64,000 bases of DNA from Schistocerca nitens (lineage: Eukaryota > Arthropoda > Insecta > Orthoptera > Acrididae), in the NCBI RefSeq assembly GCF_023898315.1, contig NC_064621.1:126207521-126271520 (forward strand), read 5' to 3'. Of this stretch, positions 35,401 to 46,991 are shown piece by piece (the stretch's first letter is position 1; each line of letters starts with the position of its first letter). The notes under the pieces are model-generated. The model did not search any database. It worked only from the letters and a program-made list of their open reading frames with translations, and was not told where the DNA came from. The position numbers and the translations under genes are program-made.

Positions 35401-35990
35401 TATTTTAAACATATTGTATGTACGTACAATGCAAAAGTCCATACAAATACCGGTTTGTCTCCATATGAGGTAGTGTACGGGCGAAAAATGCTGTCACCGT
35501 TTGATTTGGTAAGGCTATAAAAAGGAAGGACTGATGGATCTGTATGTCAATTCACAAGAACAATTCGGTATGTTTGGAAATTGGTACAAAAGGCGAATAC
35601 AAAGGCTTTGGAAAGGCAGGAAGACGCAGTAAAGCGGAAAGGAAGTTTACTGTAGTATAGAGAGGGGCAATGGGTAATGCTGTCCAGCCCCTATAAGCAG
35701 AAAGGGAAAACGAAAAAGTTCCTCACAAGGTATCAAGGCCATACCAAGTTGCTGAAACCACATCCCCCATTAATGTTAAGCTTCAGCTGACAACTAGAAC
35801 AACAATAGTACACATTGGGCAGTTATGGTCATTTAAGGGTTGCCCAGATGTGATTCCAGGCATGTCACAGGAAGGAAAGAGGAAGAAAGAGAGAGTGAAG
35901 AGAAGTGCTAAGCACAGAGAAAACCAGGAAGATAGAGTCCAGCATGAATTACAATATGCTTTGCGATCCAGAAAGTAGTAGAGTATTTGC
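32480..35990 (+). pseudogene. pol-like region of the LTR fossil
   Basis: In order: protease (LLDTGAQVSV, near 32,530), RT (33,380-33,950, with LVYLDDITVFS), RNase H (34,260-34,510, with LSCDASNQALGCVLSQE) and integrase (34,800-35,510, with FFLTITDQFSSYVDM). This is the normal Ty3/gypsy order. It is fossil. Confidence 0.85.
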
Positions 35991-36180
35991 AGTTTTTTTT
36001 GTTTTCATGTCATGTATCATTGGGTTTGTATATAGTAATTAGGCATGGTATTTCCATTTGTTGTATGTATTTTCGAATATAGCCTACTGCGGACAGCAGT
36101 CCTTTTGAAAAGGGAGGAAGGGTGATGGTGATCCCTTTCCTCAAGTCATTGAAAGGGGGAGCATTGGCTTCATCATCAGG

Positions 36181-36745
36181 GTGAACGCCTTACGGGTGCA
36201 GCACCTGGATGGGGATGTGCTGTACTCAAGGCAGGGAGATATGGTGGTGTCGAGTCACCTTTGGGGATTAAGGTTGGTATGGAACATATGGGAAATGTGG
36301 AATGAAGTAAGGAGGCTTGAGGAAGTGTTTGAAGAGCTTAGGCAATGTGCAGAGTGCAAGGGATTGCTGAAGGAAGTTGCAGGGGAGTATAAGAAATTGC
36401 ATGAGGCTTATAAGACGCTATGGAAGCAGGTAGGACAGATGGAGGAAGCAGTGCCACGGATAAGACAGAAACGAGGATGGCTGAACGCAGGAGGAATAAT
36501 TTTAAAGACAGTTTTTGGAACTGCAGAAGAAAGCGATATAAAAGAACTAAACAACACAGTGGAACGGTGGAAGCAGAGAGGCAACTTGCAGAGGAGAGTA
36601 GGGCAACAGAAGCTTGGCATGCAACTCAGATATGGACATTGGAAGGGGAAGTCCTGAATAATACACGGTTGCTCCACACATTAGCAGGGCAGGTAGTGGA
36701 ATACGCTAAGGCGTCGGAAGACGTAATAAATCGCAACTTGGGAAC
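36181..36745 (+). pseudogene. env-like region of the LTR fossil, left part
   Basis: The layout and a short conserved block recall F-type envelope proteins of insect errantiviruses. More env-like text follows the LINE-B insertion at 38,131-38,365. It is fossil. Confidence 0.6.
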
Positions 36746-36772
36746 CCTACAGGGGTCCCACAAGGTTCCATT

Positions 36773-37678
36773 TTGGGGCCCTTACTTTTTCTTGTGTATA
36801 TCAATGACCTTTCATCAGTAATGTTACCAGATGCCAAGTTTGTTTTGTTTGCTGATGATACAAACATTGCAATAAATAGCAAATCAAGTGTAGTCTTAGA
36901 AAGATCAGCCAATAAAATATTTGTGGACATTAATCACTGGTTCCTAGCCAATTCTTTGTCACTAAACTTTGAAAAAACACACTACATGCAGTTCAGAACT
37001 TGTAAGGGGTGTCCCAAGAGTGTATGTCTAACATACGATGACAATAAGATAGAAGAAGTGGACAGTGTTAAATCCTTGGGATTACAGCTTGATAATAAAT
37101 TCAACTGGGAGGAGCACACCACAGAACTGCTGAAGCGTCTTAACAAATCTCTGTTTGCAATGCGAATTTTGTCAGACATAGGGGATATAAAAATGAAAAA
37201 GCTGGCATACTAAGCTTACTTTCATTCCATAATGTCATATGGGATTATTTTTTGGGGTAATTCATCAAGCCAAGCTAAAGTTTTCTGGGCACAAAAACGT
37301 GCAGTGAGAGTTATATGTGGTGTGAACTCAAGAACATCCTGCAGAGGCCTGTTTAGGGAACTAGGGATACTAACTACTGCTTCCCAATATATTTATTCCT
37401 TAATGAAATTTGCCATTAAAAATATATCACTTTTTCAAACCAACAGCTCAATTCATGGAATCAATACCAGAAATATGAATAATCTTCACGAGGATTTAAA
37501 GTCACTTAGTCTTGTACAAAAAGGTGTGCATTATTCAGGAACACACATTTTCAATAACTTGCCAGCAGCCATAAAAAGCTTAACAACCAATGAAATTCAG
37601 TTTAAGAGAAGCCTAAAGGATTTATTGGTGGCCAACTCCTTCTACTCCATTGATGAATTTCTTAGTAAAACCAACTGA
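36773..37678 (+). pseudogene. LINE-B ORF2 C-terminal part, nearly open
   Basis: Motif B (GPLLFLVYINDLSS), motif C (FVLFADDTNIAI), then SLGLQLDNKFNWEEHTTELL, MSYGIIFWGNSSSQAKVF, FRELGILTTASQYIYSLM and the terminal SLKDLLVANSFYSIDEFL. A single in-frame stop (TAA at 37,211-37,213, AY-stop-AYFHSIMSYG) interrupts it; copy 2 reads Phe there. Everything before motif B is absent. The group is jockey/CR1-like, distinct from LINE-A. Confidence 0.85.
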
Positions 37679-37739
37679 TTTGTATATAAGAACAACATAA
37701 CTTCTGCACAATTTCAGTGCAGTAATGTGTTCATTGAAA

Positions 37740-37802
<63 letters not shown>
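37740..37802. repeat. (TG)n microsatellite in the LINE-B 3' UTR
   Basis: About 30 TG dinucleotides, flanked by two similar copies of a 45-bp stretch (CAGTGCAGTAATGTGTTCAT at about 37,717 and 37,838). Confidence 0.9.
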
Positions 37803-37805
<3 letters not shown>

Positions 37806-38718
37806 TAGTATAATCTAACTTCTGCACCAGTTCAGTGCAGTAATGTGTTCATTGTAAATAAGTATTACAGTAGTTGTATTACCTTATAAATAAATAAAAA
37901 CTTTTTTATTTTAAATTCAGCGCATTAGTATTTGTAAAATGACTCATAGTGTTCATTAAAAAATGACGATCATTCCACTTGGGACCTGTGGAATGGTACA
38001 TTAGCTTATTTGTTTTAGTTGTAAATATTTGTCATGTATTGTTGTTTTTCTGATATGTTCCACATCCTGGACGACCTCCTCACTACGGATCAATTGGAAT
38101 GAAAGTAAATCTAATCTAATCTAATCTATAAGTACCAGATAGCAGGGTGGTGTTAACCAGACTTTTGCAAGGAGTAGCGGCAGTGTGTGGGATGGGCAGG
38201 GAGTAATAACGAATCTGGAAGAAACGCTGCATCACACATTGCAAGGCCAGATAAGTATCGATTTTTTAACGCCAGACCAATATTTACGTGGGTTGCGCAA
38301 GGTGCAGAAAGGAACTACCATCAGAATTATATTTAATAATGGAGCCCAGCGAGCAAAATTTGCCGTTTTTCTATCATGTCGCAATAGTAAGGGTAACAAC
38401 CGACCGCTCACAAGTGTGGATTTGATGTTTTGCCAGATTCCTGATATTCACGGTACACCAATGAAATGGTCGTACAGGAAAACCCCCACTTATCACTGCC
38501 TTGGAGATGCTCTGTCTCTTCGATCCTACGCCGACTATAAGACCACGTTAAACTCACTTAAATCTTCATAAGCTGCCATTGTAATTGATCTAACAACTGC
38601 ACCAGACACTTGTTGCCTTATTTTGGTATTGCCAACTGAAGGGCCGTACTCTGACTATTTACATATCCCTGTATTTAAATATGCATGCCTATACCAGTTT
38701 CTTTGCCACTTTAGTGTA

Positions 38719-39275
38719 ACAACAATAACGATTAGTAATGGCCAAAGAAAACGACTTAATGTGTATCTCCGATCAAGTTTGTGTGGTGAAATGCTGAGAA
38801 GTGCAACAACATTTAAAACATCGACATTTATTTGCTACCGAAAATATATATACCTAAACAAATCAAACAACATTTGTAATGGAAAAAAACAGACCTTGTT
38901 TTTCTTATCTGTAATGTTTTTTCCTAGCATAGCTAATAACGTGAGAAAACTGTGTTTTTCTCTTTCATTAGAGCTGGCTTTTTCACTTAAAGTGTTATTT
39001 ACTGAAAATTGCTTTACTGACTTATGTTCCTGTTTATATACAGTGTAGAAGTCAGCCATGGTGTTCTGTTGTTAAACCTACATAATTTTTCTCTTTCAGA
39101 TTTTATCTCGCTCGCAGAAGAACATATAGTGAAAAAAATAACCAGATCACACGGAACATTTGCAGTTTGCCATGAAAACATACCACACTAATAAAAATAA
39201 AGATTAAGAATCCGCAAAAGCATAAAATTAACTACTATAACATGAGTGAGTGCGGTGAAAATGGGTTAACTTCCG
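38719..39275 (+). repeat. Repeat R unit 2, right piece
   Basis: This continues 29,289-29,416. AACAACAATAACG...TTAGTAATGGCCAAAG aligns with the AACAACGGCGATAAAG...AATGCCAAAG of unit 3 (39,930 on). It ends with GAGTGAGTGCGGTGAAAATG. Confidence 0.75.
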
Positions 39276-39789
39276 ATTTTAGTGAAAGAGCCACCGTCAA
39301 AACTTTCTTCCCAAGAAACCTTGACAGGATGTGATTTTACAGTCTGTTGGCGACCTGTGTGATGCCGTCACTGAAATGGATCATGGTATCTTTTGATGTG
39401 ACATGATGGCCTATATGAATTGTCCTTAACTCTCGGTATTTTCTTTCTTCCTGAGCCATGATGGTGACGTGACAAGACATGAGGTGGCACTGAGAGCCTG
39501 TGAGAATTCTGCCATTTGAAATGCACTGAGGAATGCTTTTTATCTGACGTGACGCCAACTGTGAACTGGTCTTTAGCACTGTCAACTTCATTAGTGTATC
39601 ATTTATTCTCTATAAAGCTCATTATTGTGTACCATAGTCACTATCTCAGTCTTCTGTCTATTTTCTCGTTTTAATGGGATTAAAATGTAATTATTAAAAT
39701 ATCTAACAAAAAGGCTACATTATCTAACAAAAATGGCTCCATTGCCTAACAAGAAACTTCTCAATGTAGTCTAAATTTGCAGATTAATA
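39276..39789. other. Spacer between R units, no gene seen
   Basis: Contains TGACGTGACAAGACATG-type text like the R-unit ends and the repeated phrase ATCTAACAAAAA(T/G)GGCT (about 39,720-39,750). Confidence 0.4.
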
Positions 39790-40500
39790 TCGATTCACAC
39801 TAGAACATCACGTCACACTGAACGTTACATCATATCATGTCTTTCGCTTATCCCAGAACTGAACGGTGAAAGTGAGAGTATGAGTTACCCCCCACGATGC
39901 AAAAAGTCGGAGTATAGCGTTAGAATAGAAAACAACGGCGATAAAGTTTATTAAATGCCAAAGCAAACTTCATGACGGTATTTGTTGATCAGTTTTGTAT
40001 GATGAATTGCTGAGAAAGGAAACAACATTTCAAAAGATCGACTTTTCCTTGCAAACGATAATTTATACATCAAACAATATTTATAAGTGAATACATGGAG
40101 ACTGTTTAGATTGTCCTTACAGGTTTCGTTTCCTACAGAGCAAATAACGCCATAAACAGCAGTATTTTTCTCCAAAATTCTGACTTTTTCAGTGAACAAA
40201 AGCTCATTTCCTGAAAAATGTTGCATCAACTTACTTTCTTATTTGTAAAGAGTGTAGGCGTCAACTCTGTTTGGTATTGTGAAACCTAAACCATTTCTCA
40301 CTTTCACATATCTGGCCTCACTTATGGAAGAATACTCAACAAAAAAATATCCAAATCGTCATGAAACTTCAACAATTTGTCATAAAAACGAAGCAAAGTA
40401 AGAAAATAAACATTAAGAAGTAACAAAAGCATAAAATAAAGTACTATATCTGGTGTGAGCGTGGGGAAAATAAATTCATACAAAATCCGGTTAGCAGTGC
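39790..40500 (+). repeat. Repeat R unit 3
   Basis: Landmarks: ACATCACGTCACAC, GAACGGTGAAAGTGAGAGTATG, AAAGTCGGAGTATAGCG, CAAACAATATTTATAAGTGA, AAAAGCATAAAATAAAGTAC. The right end is cut by LINE-B copy 2. Confidence 0.7.
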
Positions 40501-40504
40501 ACAT

Positions 40505-42705
40505 GACGTGAATGAAAAATATAACACATTCATGAACAATATCAGTACCATGTTTGGAAACTGTTTTCCTCTAATAGTTACTCAAATTAAACAGAAGTCT
40601 ATAATAAAACCATGGATTACACAAGGAATAAAGATTTCCTGTAAGACAAAAAGGAAAATGTATCTGTCGACCAAGAATAGCTTCAATGCTGATGATTTAG
40701 CTAAATACAAGGAATACTGTAAAATATTAAAAAAAGTTATTCAGGCATCTAAACAAATGCACTACGAGAAGAAGATAGCAATGTCAGAGAACAAAATAAA
40801 AACAACATGGGATATAGTGAAAGAGGAGACTGGTAGAACCAGAAAAGAACAGGAGCAAATAGCACTAACGGTAGATGACACATTAGTAACCGATGGACAT
40901 AGTGTGGCAAATCTATTTAACAAGTACTTTATATCCGTTACTGATAAATGGGATTGTCAGGATCAGTAAATAATGTCCTTGAATATCTGAAACTAGCCTT
41001 TGCAAATAGCTTCAGGTACATGAATATGTCACTCACTTCACCAAAAGAAATAACTTCCATAATAAAATCTTTAAGAACAAAGCACTCTAGTGGTTATGAT
41101 GAAATATCAGCAATTAAGGCATGTTCTTGTGAGTTTAGTACAATTCTAAGTTACTTGTGTAACCAGTCAATTATAACTGGGACATTTCCTGACTGGCTAA
41201 AATATGTAGATGTTAAGCCTCTATTCCAGAAAGGGGATAAAGAGATACCATCACACTACAGACCGATTTCACTTTTGCAAGCATTCTCAAAAACTTTAGA
41301 AAAAGTAATTTACAGGCAGCTTCTAAATCATCTGACCACAAATAACATTTTATCAAGAACACAGTTTGGATTTCTGAAGGGTTCTGATATCGGGAAGCCT
41401 ATTTACACCTACAGTGAAAATGTACTTAATTCATTAAATAACAAGTTACAAGCAGCAGGTATTTTCTGTGATTTGTCAAAGGCATTCGATTGTGTGAACC
41501 ACAACATCCTTTTAAATAAATTAGAATTCTATGGTGTCATGGGCAGTGCTGCAAAATGGTTCAAGTCATACCTGACTAACAGGAAACAAAGGGTGTCAGT
41601 GCAAGGGACTAGTGAATTAAGACATCAGTCATCATCAGAATGGGAAGATATTATATGTGGTGTCCCACAAGGATCCATCTTAGGGCCATTGCTTTTCCTT
41701 GTGTACATTAATGATCTCTCATCAGTTACACTGCCAGAAGCAGAGTTCGTTTTGTTTGCAGATGACACAAGTATTGCAATAAATAGTATGTCGAGTGTAG
41801 TTCTAGAAAGCTCTGCTAATGATATTTTCATGGATATTAATAAATGGTTTAAAGCCAACTCACACATTAAACTTCGAAAAGACTCACTATATGCAATTCA
41901 GAACCTGTAAGAGGTTTCCACCCAGCATATGCATAAAGTATGAAGAAGAGCAGATAGAAGAGGTTGACAGTCTTAAATTCCTGGGATTACAACTTGATAA
42001 TAAATTCAGTTGGGAGGAGCACACCACAGAACTGCAGAAACACCTTAACAAATCTGTATTTGCAGTTCGAGTGTTAGCAGACATAGGCGACATAAAAATG
42101 AAAAAGCTTGCATACTTTGCCTACTTTCATTCCATAATGTCATGTGGTATAATATTTTGGGGTAACTCTTCAAGTCAAACACAAGTTTTCAGAGTCCAAA
42201 AGCATGTAATACGTATTATTTTTGGAGTAAATTCATGGACGTCCTGTAGAAACTTCTTCAAAGAACTGGGTATACTAACTACTGCCTCTCAGTATATTTA
42301 CTCATTAATGAAATTTGTCCTAAATAATATATCTCTTTTTCCAACAAACAGCTCAGTTCATACATACAATACCAGCAACAAAAATGATCTGCACAAGGAC
42401 TTAAAAGCACTTACTTTAGTTCAAAAAGGGGTCCACTACTCAGGAACACTCATCTTCAATCATTTACCAGCAAACGTAAAAAATTTAGTTACAAATAAAG
42501 ATCAGTTTAAAAGGAGCCTGAAAGACTTACTAGTGGCCAACTCCTTCTACTCCATTGACGAGTTTTTTAATAGAAACAAATGATGTATTTTATATATTCA
42601 TACTATTAGTATTGTTATTTCATCTTAAAAAAATTGACATGTTCCACATCCACGAGGATCTCCTCAGCACGGATCTATGGAACGAAAAACTAATCTAATC
42701 TAATT
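40505..42705 (+). mobile_element. LINE-B copy 2, 5'-truncated, (TAATC)n tail
   Basis: About 2.2 kb, from the endonuclease-RT linker to the tail CTAATCTAATCTAATT. Same 3' end as copy 1. The 5' junction lies in repeat R unit 3. No clear target duplication was found. Confidence 0.9.
40508..42583 (+). pseudogene. LINE-B ORF2 (linker, RT, C-terminal domain), two frameshifts
   Basis: The linker (40,508-40,969) ends VANLFNKYFISVTDKW. After a frame change (about 40,950-40,970) the RT follows: SSGYDEISAIK, HYRPISLLQAFSKTLEK, RTQFGFLKGSD, GIFCDLSKAFDCVNHNILLN (motif A), CGVPQGSILGPLLFLVYIND and FVLFADDTSIAIN (motif C). After a second frame change (about 41,870) the C-terminal domain runs to YSIDEFFNRNK. 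With only two breaks over about 690 codons, this is one of the youngest LINEs here. Confidence 0.9.
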
Positions 42706-42714
42706 AGTCTGTTA

Positions 42715-43240
42715 AGCTCTACTCTCGGTGTAGTGCGGAAAACGCGTTGTACCAACCTGGAAGAATGCCTAACAGGAGCGCACACTCAGGATTGCTTGAG
42801 CAGCGATTTTGGGCTGGGTTAACAAATTGAACTGCAGTATAACTTCTGATGACGGCAGAAACAGTGACAGAATCAGACAGTGATGACAAGATTTTGGCCA
42901 AATTATTTGTCAGAATGAGGAAGGAGAAGAAAGTGAGACGTCACCTCAATTACTTTGAAGAATATCACAAATCTGAATTTATACCTGCGTTTCGTCTATT
43001 GAAGCAAAAAGTAATTCGTTTTTTCGATCTCGTATGTAAGAAACTGGAGCATATGACTGACAGTTGAGAATATTTCTGTGTATCCTAGCACATATTGCTT
43101 ATTTGTAGTAACATGATATCACTACTTTGTGAATCATCTACTCCCGTGTTATTTACATACACTAGGTGCAAAGAACGATATTTCAAGCAAAAATAGCCTC
43201 TTTTACCTGGCATGTGTTACAACTGCTGCAGTATTAGAAA
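42715..43240 (+). repeat. Dispersed repeat H, copy 1
   Basis: Matches 60,333-60,790: shared blocks AATGCCTAAC(A/T)GGAG, AGTGATGACAAGAT, GAGGAAGGAGAAGAAA, AGACGTCAC and GTTACAA(C/T)TGCTGCA(G/A)TATTAG. Copy 1 has a 72-codon ORF (42,849-43,067) with RMRKEKKVRRHLNYFEEYHK, faintly like the start of Harbinger-type transposases (weak). Confidence 0.6.
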
Positions 43241-46058
43241 AACTACTTCGTTTCATCTAGCAGATATTGCCAAAATAGACCCATTCAAATCGAAAACAAC
43301 GCCGGTCTTGAACACTGTTTGTATTAACACTTTTTTCAGTGTTGGACAACAAGTTAACGATTTTTAATGTAACAAAAAGTTTTATAATACACTAACAACC
43401 CGAGTTCACTCAGCCACATTGAGACAACAACTTTCCATCTTTTAGTGAATGCTCCACAGCAACAAACTTGTCTCCCACCTATCATTATTCCCATAAACAT
43501 GTAAATTATTTGTGCTTACTTATGCTAATTTTAACACACTTAAATTAGCAGGAAAGTCAGTAACTTAAAAAAAGCTGTAGGTTACAGCTGATGTGTTTCT
43601 CAGTTATTAATATTATCCACATAACCACATCCACGTTTAGCATAAAATAATTGTTATTTCTGTGTTATAAGAACATAGGTACTTCTCATTCAGGTAACAG
43701 GAATAAACAGTTACTTATCTACATGTTTTTAATTTTTCTTGAATTGTCACACCAGTTGTCTAATGTAATTCTTTTCCTTTTTACGGAAATGACTTGGTTC
43801 TGCCAACAAATCAGCTACTGCCGCCAACCTTTGGTGGTTTCCTTCTGATTTCATTGATACTGTTAAGGAAATGGCCAGCAGGAGTACTAAAAGTATGTGT
43901 AGACACTGGACAACATGGACATGGACAATTTTGTTAATAATTTCAGTTCTCTGCTGTAATTAAATGAAAATAAAATAAACAAATGTACATGGATTAATAT
44001 ATTTTATTCTGAAATCATTTGTCATAATTTTTATTTTTGGTCCTCGTCTCCATTTTGACCTTTATTCACTTTTTTTTTGTAACAATACAGTTCTTCCTTC
44101 CTTCTCTGTCTCTTGTCATGTTGCTAGTGAAGCAGCACCATTGCAACTCTGCTAATTCTTTCACACATGAGGATAGTTATTTTTTATTCTGAAAACGAAA
44201 TTGACAGTTTTAAACTGAGATGATTGCAAAAAATAAGAAACAACACAGTGACTGTCACATCTCCCGTTATTTCCCCTTTCTTCCCAAATTACATATAGCT
44301 ACTAGAGATGATCGCACAAGCCAAAATTATCTATTAAATAGTTAGTGTTCCTCAAACATTTAGGGCGAGCTACGATAACAGCTTCCAGTTTGGATATGTG
44401 CCATAGGTACATTTCTATCCCAGGATTATAAAAAAAGATTATGGCTGTCCACTGTAAATACTGGCCTCTTATTTTTCGTATATGCTCTCAATATAATTAT
44501 TAATAATCATCCCATCATAGACACTGGATTTATATACGCCCAAGAACTGCAAAAGTGTACATACAAAGAGTGTTCAATAATGCAGTTCTATAGAACTTTC
44601 ATTGCTACTGTAATGAATTAGTCATTCTAATAAGTAAATTTAACAGCGGGCTAGCCAGTAAAACCTCTCAGAATTGTCGGTCAAATCAGTCTCCATGATG
44701 TCTGTGTTGTCATAGTTTTTTGGAGACTCTGAAAAAAAAGCTGCTATTTCACAAAACAGACCACACCTCACAGTTGCTTCTATATTAGATGCATATTTAG
44801 AATTCATTATCTACCATACAGATACAGTTGCTGGAATATTCTCGTGCCTAGAAAGGTTGCATCTCAATCGAACTGACTGTGGCATCCCGCCGTTGACAAC
44901 TTTATCAAATCGTGTATTTCAGTATACACAACTTGGAACGTACATTCCATGTATGGGGCGCCACAAATTTGTAGCCTCTGCTGCCTTCTCTGGGCACAAT
45001 ATTTACGTGTTTCTTTCTTGGAAAATATTTTTATGTAGCTGCTCTGTCGATCTATGTGAAATTGTTTGTAAATAGAAACTGGTGCGTATTTTTTCCCATA
45101 CTTTGTTCGTAAATTTAGACAGACCTCTTACTGGTCAAACAACAAATACCTGATCCTTTCGCTAATTTCAGGATAGACTGTTATGATGTTATACATACAA
45201 GTGCTTTAGGAAGGTAGTTAAAAGTTTTATGCTATTATTTTCATTTAATGAGACCGCAGAACGAAGTGACGTGATGGCAAGTGCGAGTTGGCCTTTATGA
45301 CTGTTCAATTTTCCAGGTCTCGATATTGAAACTGTCGGAAAATATTTACCTCACAGTAAGCAAAGTAATAATGTACGTCGTAGCAGTCACCTCGTACCTA
45401 CGAAATGTATCTCTAACCTGTACAAAACTACAATATTTATATTGTTATATCGTACGTAAGTTAAATCTTACCTTTGGCCTTTTCACTTGAGTCATTGATG
45501 TAGTTATAACTTTCATTGTGCGAAGAAGAAAGTAACTGCTTTGTTTTTCAGATGAAGGCGATATGTGTTTCCTTGCAGGACATAAAAAAAAAATCGACAC
45601 AAGCTTCGTCCCTGATAAAACCGACCACGTACTTTCACTAATCACTAGGCAGCCTGTCCTGAGAACGACCACCGCTCATAATATCTGAGACTGAAGCTGT
45701 AGCTTCGTTTAGTGAATTCAAGTAATGGGCGTAGACATTGATACCATTTTGTAAAAGGTTTATGATAGACCATACTAGCTGAATTAATTAGCGAATCTCT
45801 AACTGTGCGTTTGAAACTTAATAGGTTCAAAATTCTTACAGAGAATAATAAAAATGTCAAAGATACAACGCTGCTCAAAGAGCATTTGAAATAAACGTGG
45901 TAAACCGACGGTATTGTTGACACTTATTGGTGCTGTAATTACTAGAAATGTAGGGGAGTAGTGTTGAATTCCCTGATGGATCAATAGGTCACTTTTAACA
46001 AAATTGTTTTTTAAGTGTCTAGATTACAGGACTCTTACTGGTATTTGTGCAAAGTAAA
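43241..46058. other. AT-rich region upstream of the host gene, no other gene seen
   Basis: No recognisable ORF, repeat pair or tail. It should contain the promoter and any 5' untranslated exon of the AIFM1 orthologue, but no TATA box or initiator could be chosen with confidence. Confidence 0.4.
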
Positions 46059-46134
46059 ATGTTAAGGAATATAAGATACGTTGCTCACATTGCTGGGATT
46101 GGGCCTTGGAAACTGCAGAGGTGTCCCACTCACG
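46059..46134 (+). CDS. AIFM1: AIFM1 exon 1 (presequence)
   Basis: 25 codons plus one base, donor G|GTACGT. Rich in Arg/Lys and without acidic residues, as expected for mitochondrial import. Confidence 0.8.
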
Positions 46135-46991
46135 GTACGTAAATGGTATATACTTTAAATTATAAAGTTTTCTGTAAGGGACTGCTGCGTGAAATATAGT
46201 ATCTGCTTATTATCAATGGCGTATATGCTGATTTTTACGTATTACACCTCAAATGTCATACCAATTTGCGGTTAACACCAAGCAGTGTTTTAGTAAGGGA
46301 GTAATCTCATGATGTTTATGCTTTCGTATATTGGCAGGCTAATTGCGGGCGCACCCACATAGTTTGAAAATTATGTTCTTATTAGCTGCAGTTCCCTGTT
46401 CCAGACTTTCAGAAATACCGGTTGTGTCTCACAACATTCAGAAGTAACTCTACTGACCCGTGCAAGCAGACGCCGAAGTGTCCCCCACAGAAACCAATGG
46501 AATGTCGCGATACGAAAAAGCCAGTTCCTCCCAAGGAAGTCTGTCCAAAGGATGATGGCTCGAAAAAGAAATACACCCGGCAGTTAATTGGTGGACTGCT
46601 CTTTGCAGCCATTTCGTTGTTCACTGTAAGATAATCATTTTACATTGATAGTTTGTCCTCTGTAGACGGACAATCTCATTAAAATATGTAAACAGTTATT
46701 GATTTGCTGTTTCAGTTGTACCACTTCCTTCAGCAGAAACAGCAGGATAAAGGAGATGTAGTACGCAAAGGAAAGAAACGTAAGTAATTTTACTTTCATA
46801 CTGGTGTACATGCATTACTTCAGTTTTACTATGTACAGAACTTTTGATTTGCAGGCAAAGCAAAGCCAATTGTGAAGTGCCCTCCTGACTCTAAGGATAT
46901 ACCAAAGTGTGTACCATATTTGTTGATTGGAGGCGGCACTGCTGCTTTTTCTGCGTTCCGGTCTATAAAGTCATCTGATCCTACTGCTAAG
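46059..46991 (+). CDS. AIFM1: Apoptosis-inducing factor, mitochondrial (AIFM1 orthologue), exons 1-4 of a longer gene
   Basis: Four exons (46,059-46,134; 46,405-46,625; 46,716-46,779; 46,855-46,991) join with phases 1, 0, 1, 0 through GT-AG introns of 270, 90 and 75 bp. The product begins with a basic presequence ([20 protein letters not shown]), a Cys/Pro/Lys-rich stretch, one membrane segment ([20 protein letters not shown]), a Lys-rich linker, then [20 protein letters not shown], the FAD-binding GxGxxA start of the AIF oxidoreductase fold (human: [19 protein letters not shown]). AIF is an inner-membrane flavoprotein needed for respiratory-chain assembly and released in cell death. The ATG follows an in-frame stop at 46,020. 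Remaining exons lie beyond the window. Confidence 0.9.
46405..46625 (+). CDS. AIFM1: AIFM1 exon 2 (Cys/Pro-rich segment and membrane anchor)
   Basis: The acceptor TTCCCTGTTCCAG|AC is the one that fits the phase of exon 1; nearby AG sites at 46,391 and 46,412 do not. Donor T|GTAAGA. It contains [17 protein letters not shown] and most of the membrane segment. Confidence 0.8.
46716..46779 (+). CDS. AIFM1: AIFM1 exon 3 (linker)
   Basis: Acceptor TTGCTGTTTCAG|TTG, donor C|GTAAGT. Encodes [20 protein letters not shown] plus one residue and a split Arg codon. Confidence 0.85.
46855..46991 (+). CDS. AIFM1: AIFM1 exon 4 (start of FAD-binding domain)
   Basis: Acceptor TTTTGATTTGCAG|GC, donor AAG|GTAAGA. 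Encodes [20 protein letters not shown] and [19 protein letters not shown], the strongest match to the AIF family. Confidence 0.92.

Larger units (their letters stand above)
36746..38130 (+). mobile_element. LINE-B copy 1, 5'-truncated, (AATCT)n tail
   Basis: It begins inside the RT domain (GVPQ motif) and ends with TAATCTAATCTAATC near 38,128. The 3' end carries ATGTTCCACATCC...CTCCTCACTACGGATC...TGGAAT, shared with copy 2 (about 42,635-42,690). GTTCCA and TGGAA(C/T) can pair. Inserted in the env-like region of the LTR fossil. Confidence 0.9.
30257..38370 (+). mobile_element. Env-bearing Ty3/gypsy (errantivirus-like) LTR element, fossil
   Basis: The parts seen are a left LTR (about 30,257-31,150), gag, pol (protease, RT, RNase H, integrase) and an env-like region. 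It is broken (roughly ten breaks) but still readable, so of middle age: younger than the Tc1-like element it entered and older than the LINE-B copy within it (36,746-38,130). No matching right LTR was recognised. Boundaries are approximate. Confidence 0.85.
29417..38716 (-). mobile_element. Tc1-like DNA transposon split by an 8.1-kb insertion
   Basis: The left end CACTGATGAGCCAAAGAAAC and the reversed right end CACTAAAGTGGCAAAGAAAC are inverted repeats of about 25 bp. TA follows the right end (38,717-38,718). The element's own sequence is 29,417-about 30,257 and about 38,370-38,716. The text between is the env-bearing LTR fossil. The flanks join into one repeat R unit when the element is removed. 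Confidence 0.85.

Noticed and set aside
46392-46412. Alternative acceptors for AIFM1 exon 2 (after the AG at 46,391 or 46,412)
   Set aside because: They do not fit the phase-1 end of exon 1; only the acceptor before 46,405 keeps the frame.
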